From positions 1-13,871 of the forward strand of contig WLFS01000005.1 of assembly GCA_009703635.1 (NCBI GenBank): DNA of 13,871 nt, in the 5' to 3' direction. The notes under the pieces are model-generated. The model did no database searches and was not told where the DNA came from. It worked only from the letters and a program-made list of their open reading frames with translations. Of this stretch, positions 12,834 to 13,871 are shown piece by piece; within the stretch, counting starts at the first letter, position 1; each line of letters starts with the position of its first letter. The DNA comes from Actinomycetota bacterium (GTDB taxonomy: Bacteria; Actinomycetota; Actinomycetes; Actinomycetales; Microbacteriaceae). Made by a program: the position numbers and the translations under genes.

Positions 12834-13871
12834 TTAACCCTTTACGGTCACCCAAGCATTGGTCCAGTCTTGGAAGCTGGTGCACTTAACGTCAGTGCGT
12901 CCATCAACACACTCCTCAATTGGAGTGGTCCAAGGCCATACCTGATCCCAGAACGCCTCGTCTTCAGCTGCGAACTGGTCACAGTGAGCCTGAGTCTCGG
13001 CATTGGTTGCACAGAAAGCAATGTTTGCAGGAGCCATACCAAAGTTCATGGCGATTGCTCCGTTAACGCTTGCCTGGCTGGTGTAGTCGATCCATGCGTA
13101 AGCACAGTTCGAGTTTGGCGTGGTGGTTGAAACCAACCAAGTGTCATACCATCCAGTTGAACCTTCCTTCGGAAGTGTGGTCTTCAGGTTGTCCTGAGCC
13201 GCAAACTTCTTCAAGATTTCCCAGCTAGTTCCAACTACGGTGTTGCCACCAACGAAGGAAGTGATCTGAGCTACTGGGTCGGACCAGTACTCGCCGATGA
13301 TGCCGTTCTGCTGCTTTAGCAGTTCAACAGCAGCAGCAAGCTGAGTCTCGTCCAGTGCGTAAGGGTTGGTGATACCAAGCTCTGGCTTGGTGGACATCAA
13401 GTACACAGCTGCGTCAGCGATGTAAATTGGTGCGTCATAAGCGGTGATCTTGCCAGCGTATGGGCTGTCAGCTTCCCAAACAACGTCCCAGCTCTCTGGT
13501 GCTCCACCAGTTACGGTCTCGTTGTACTGAAGAAGGTTTGCACCACGGCCGATTGGAACACCGTATGGCTTACCGTTTACAACGTCATAGATCTGACCCT
13601 TCATACCTTCAGCAATTTCATCGCTGAAGTTAGGAATTAGATCCATGTTTAGAGGCTGTACGTCTCCACCAACGATTAGGCGAAGTGCTGCGTCTCCAGA
13701 TGCTGAAACGATGTCATACTCGCCTGTGCGCATCAAGGTAACCATCTCATCGCTGGTACCAGCTACGCGGGAGTTAACAACACAACCAGTTTCAGCTGTG
13801 AATGGGTCAACCCACTTTGGATCAACGAAACCAGACCAGTTAACGATGTTCAGTTCACCTTCGAAGGCACC
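12834..13871 (-). CDS. Polyamine-type ABC substrate-binding protein, YdcS/PotD-like, 5' end outside window
   Basis: The frame is open from the right edge (13871) to TAA at 12834, giving 345 residues without the signal peptide. The ATG at 13745 is internal: the upstream residues ELNIVNWSGFVDP, then TAETGC and AGTSDEMVTLM, are the conserved start of the mature protein. The pattern GTSDEMV, then YDIVSASGDAALRLI, resembles YdcS of the YdcSTUV system more than PotD itself, and the C-terminal W-T-x-AW segment also fits. Six cysteines are visible, enough for three disulfides in an exported protein. The YdcT/PotA-like ATPase is not between this gene and the permeases as in the YdcSTUV order, so it may lie beyond the right edge. 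Polyamine or a related solute is the likely ligand. Confidence 0.9.
   Translation of the reverse strand, partial: GAFEGELNIVNWSGFVDPKWVDPFTAETGCVVNSRVAGTSDEMVTLMRTGEYDIVSASGDAALRLIVGGDVQPLNMDLIPNFSDEIAEGMKGQIYDVVNGKPYGVPIGRGANLLQYNETVTGGAPESWDVVWEADSPYAGKITAYDAPIYIADAAVYLMSTKPELGITNPYALDETQLAAAVELLKQQNGIIGEYWSDPVAQITSFVGGNTVVGTSWEILKKFAAQDNLKTTLPKEGSTGWYDTWLVSTTTPNSNCAYAWIDYTSQASVNGAIAMNFGMAPANIAFCATNAETQAHCDQFAAEDEAFWDQVWPWTTPIEECVDGRTDVKCTSFQDWTNAWVTVKG

Noticed and set aside
12735..13130. 131-residue plus-strand open frame over the hairpin and the YdcS-like gene
   Set aside because: It is antisense to a well-supported binding-protein gene, has no domain features, and is interrupted in sense by the intercistronic hairpin.
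12834..13745. Complete 303-residue binding protein starting at ATG 13745
   Set aside because: The frame stays open to the window edge, and the residues upstream (NIVNWSGFVDP, GTSDEMV) are conserved family sequence, so 13745 is an internal methionine.
1..13871. CRISPR arrays, insertion sequences, prophage or toxin-antitoxin modules
   Set aside because: No regularly spaced repeats, transposase motifs, terminal inverted repeats or small paired ORFs were seen on either strand.

Overview
The window looks like a stretch of chromosome from a low- to mid-GC actinobacterium. By eye G+C is near one half. The protein families, the frequent TTG and GTG starts, apparently leaderless genes (a -10 box exactly six bases before the start codon) and a tRNA without an encoded CCA all fit a small-genome freshwater Microbacteriaceae (Rhodoluna/Aquiluna-like). 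That placement is inference from style and family resemblance, not a database match. I see no phage, transposon, CRISPR or toxin-antitoxin signature.

Layout. 1-2318, plus strand: the 3' end of a short-chain dehydrogenase, a Pr6Pr-type membrane protein, an exported or anchored alpha/beta hydrolase, and a DoxX-like membrane protein whose start overlaps the hydrolase stop by one base. From 2342 to the end everything is on the minus strand. In the order they are met: a zinc alcohol dehydrogenase (2342-3385), a CNNM/CorC-type CBS membrane protein (3464-4744), a YqhA/UPF0114 membrane protein (4923-5411) and a LysE-family amino-acid exporter (5441-6043).

6102-10821 is a sugar-uptake operon, transcribed leftward: a secreted MalE-like binding protein, a long MalF-like permease, a MalG-like permease, and a cytoplasmic glycosidase of the GH32/GH68 (beta-fructosidase-like) type. 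The likely logic is import of a fructose-containing oligosaccharide followed by intracellular hydrolysis. No ATPase gene is present, so a shared MsiK-type ATPase elsewhere is probable. Its upstream region (about 10840-10925) is dense with candidate operator repeats.

10929-11029 holds a tRNA-Arg(UCU) with its own terminator. 11055-13871 is a second ABC operon of the polyamine/YdcSTUV type, again without an ATPase in view: a binding protein running off the right edge, then two permeases.

The two transporter operons share one design. A very strong GC-rich stem-loop with no U-tract sits in the gap just after each binding-protein gene and before the first permease gene. This would suit differential mRNA stability, giving excess binding protein over permease. 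Apart from these regulatory details the region is ordinary; I find no convincing novel multi-gene system.
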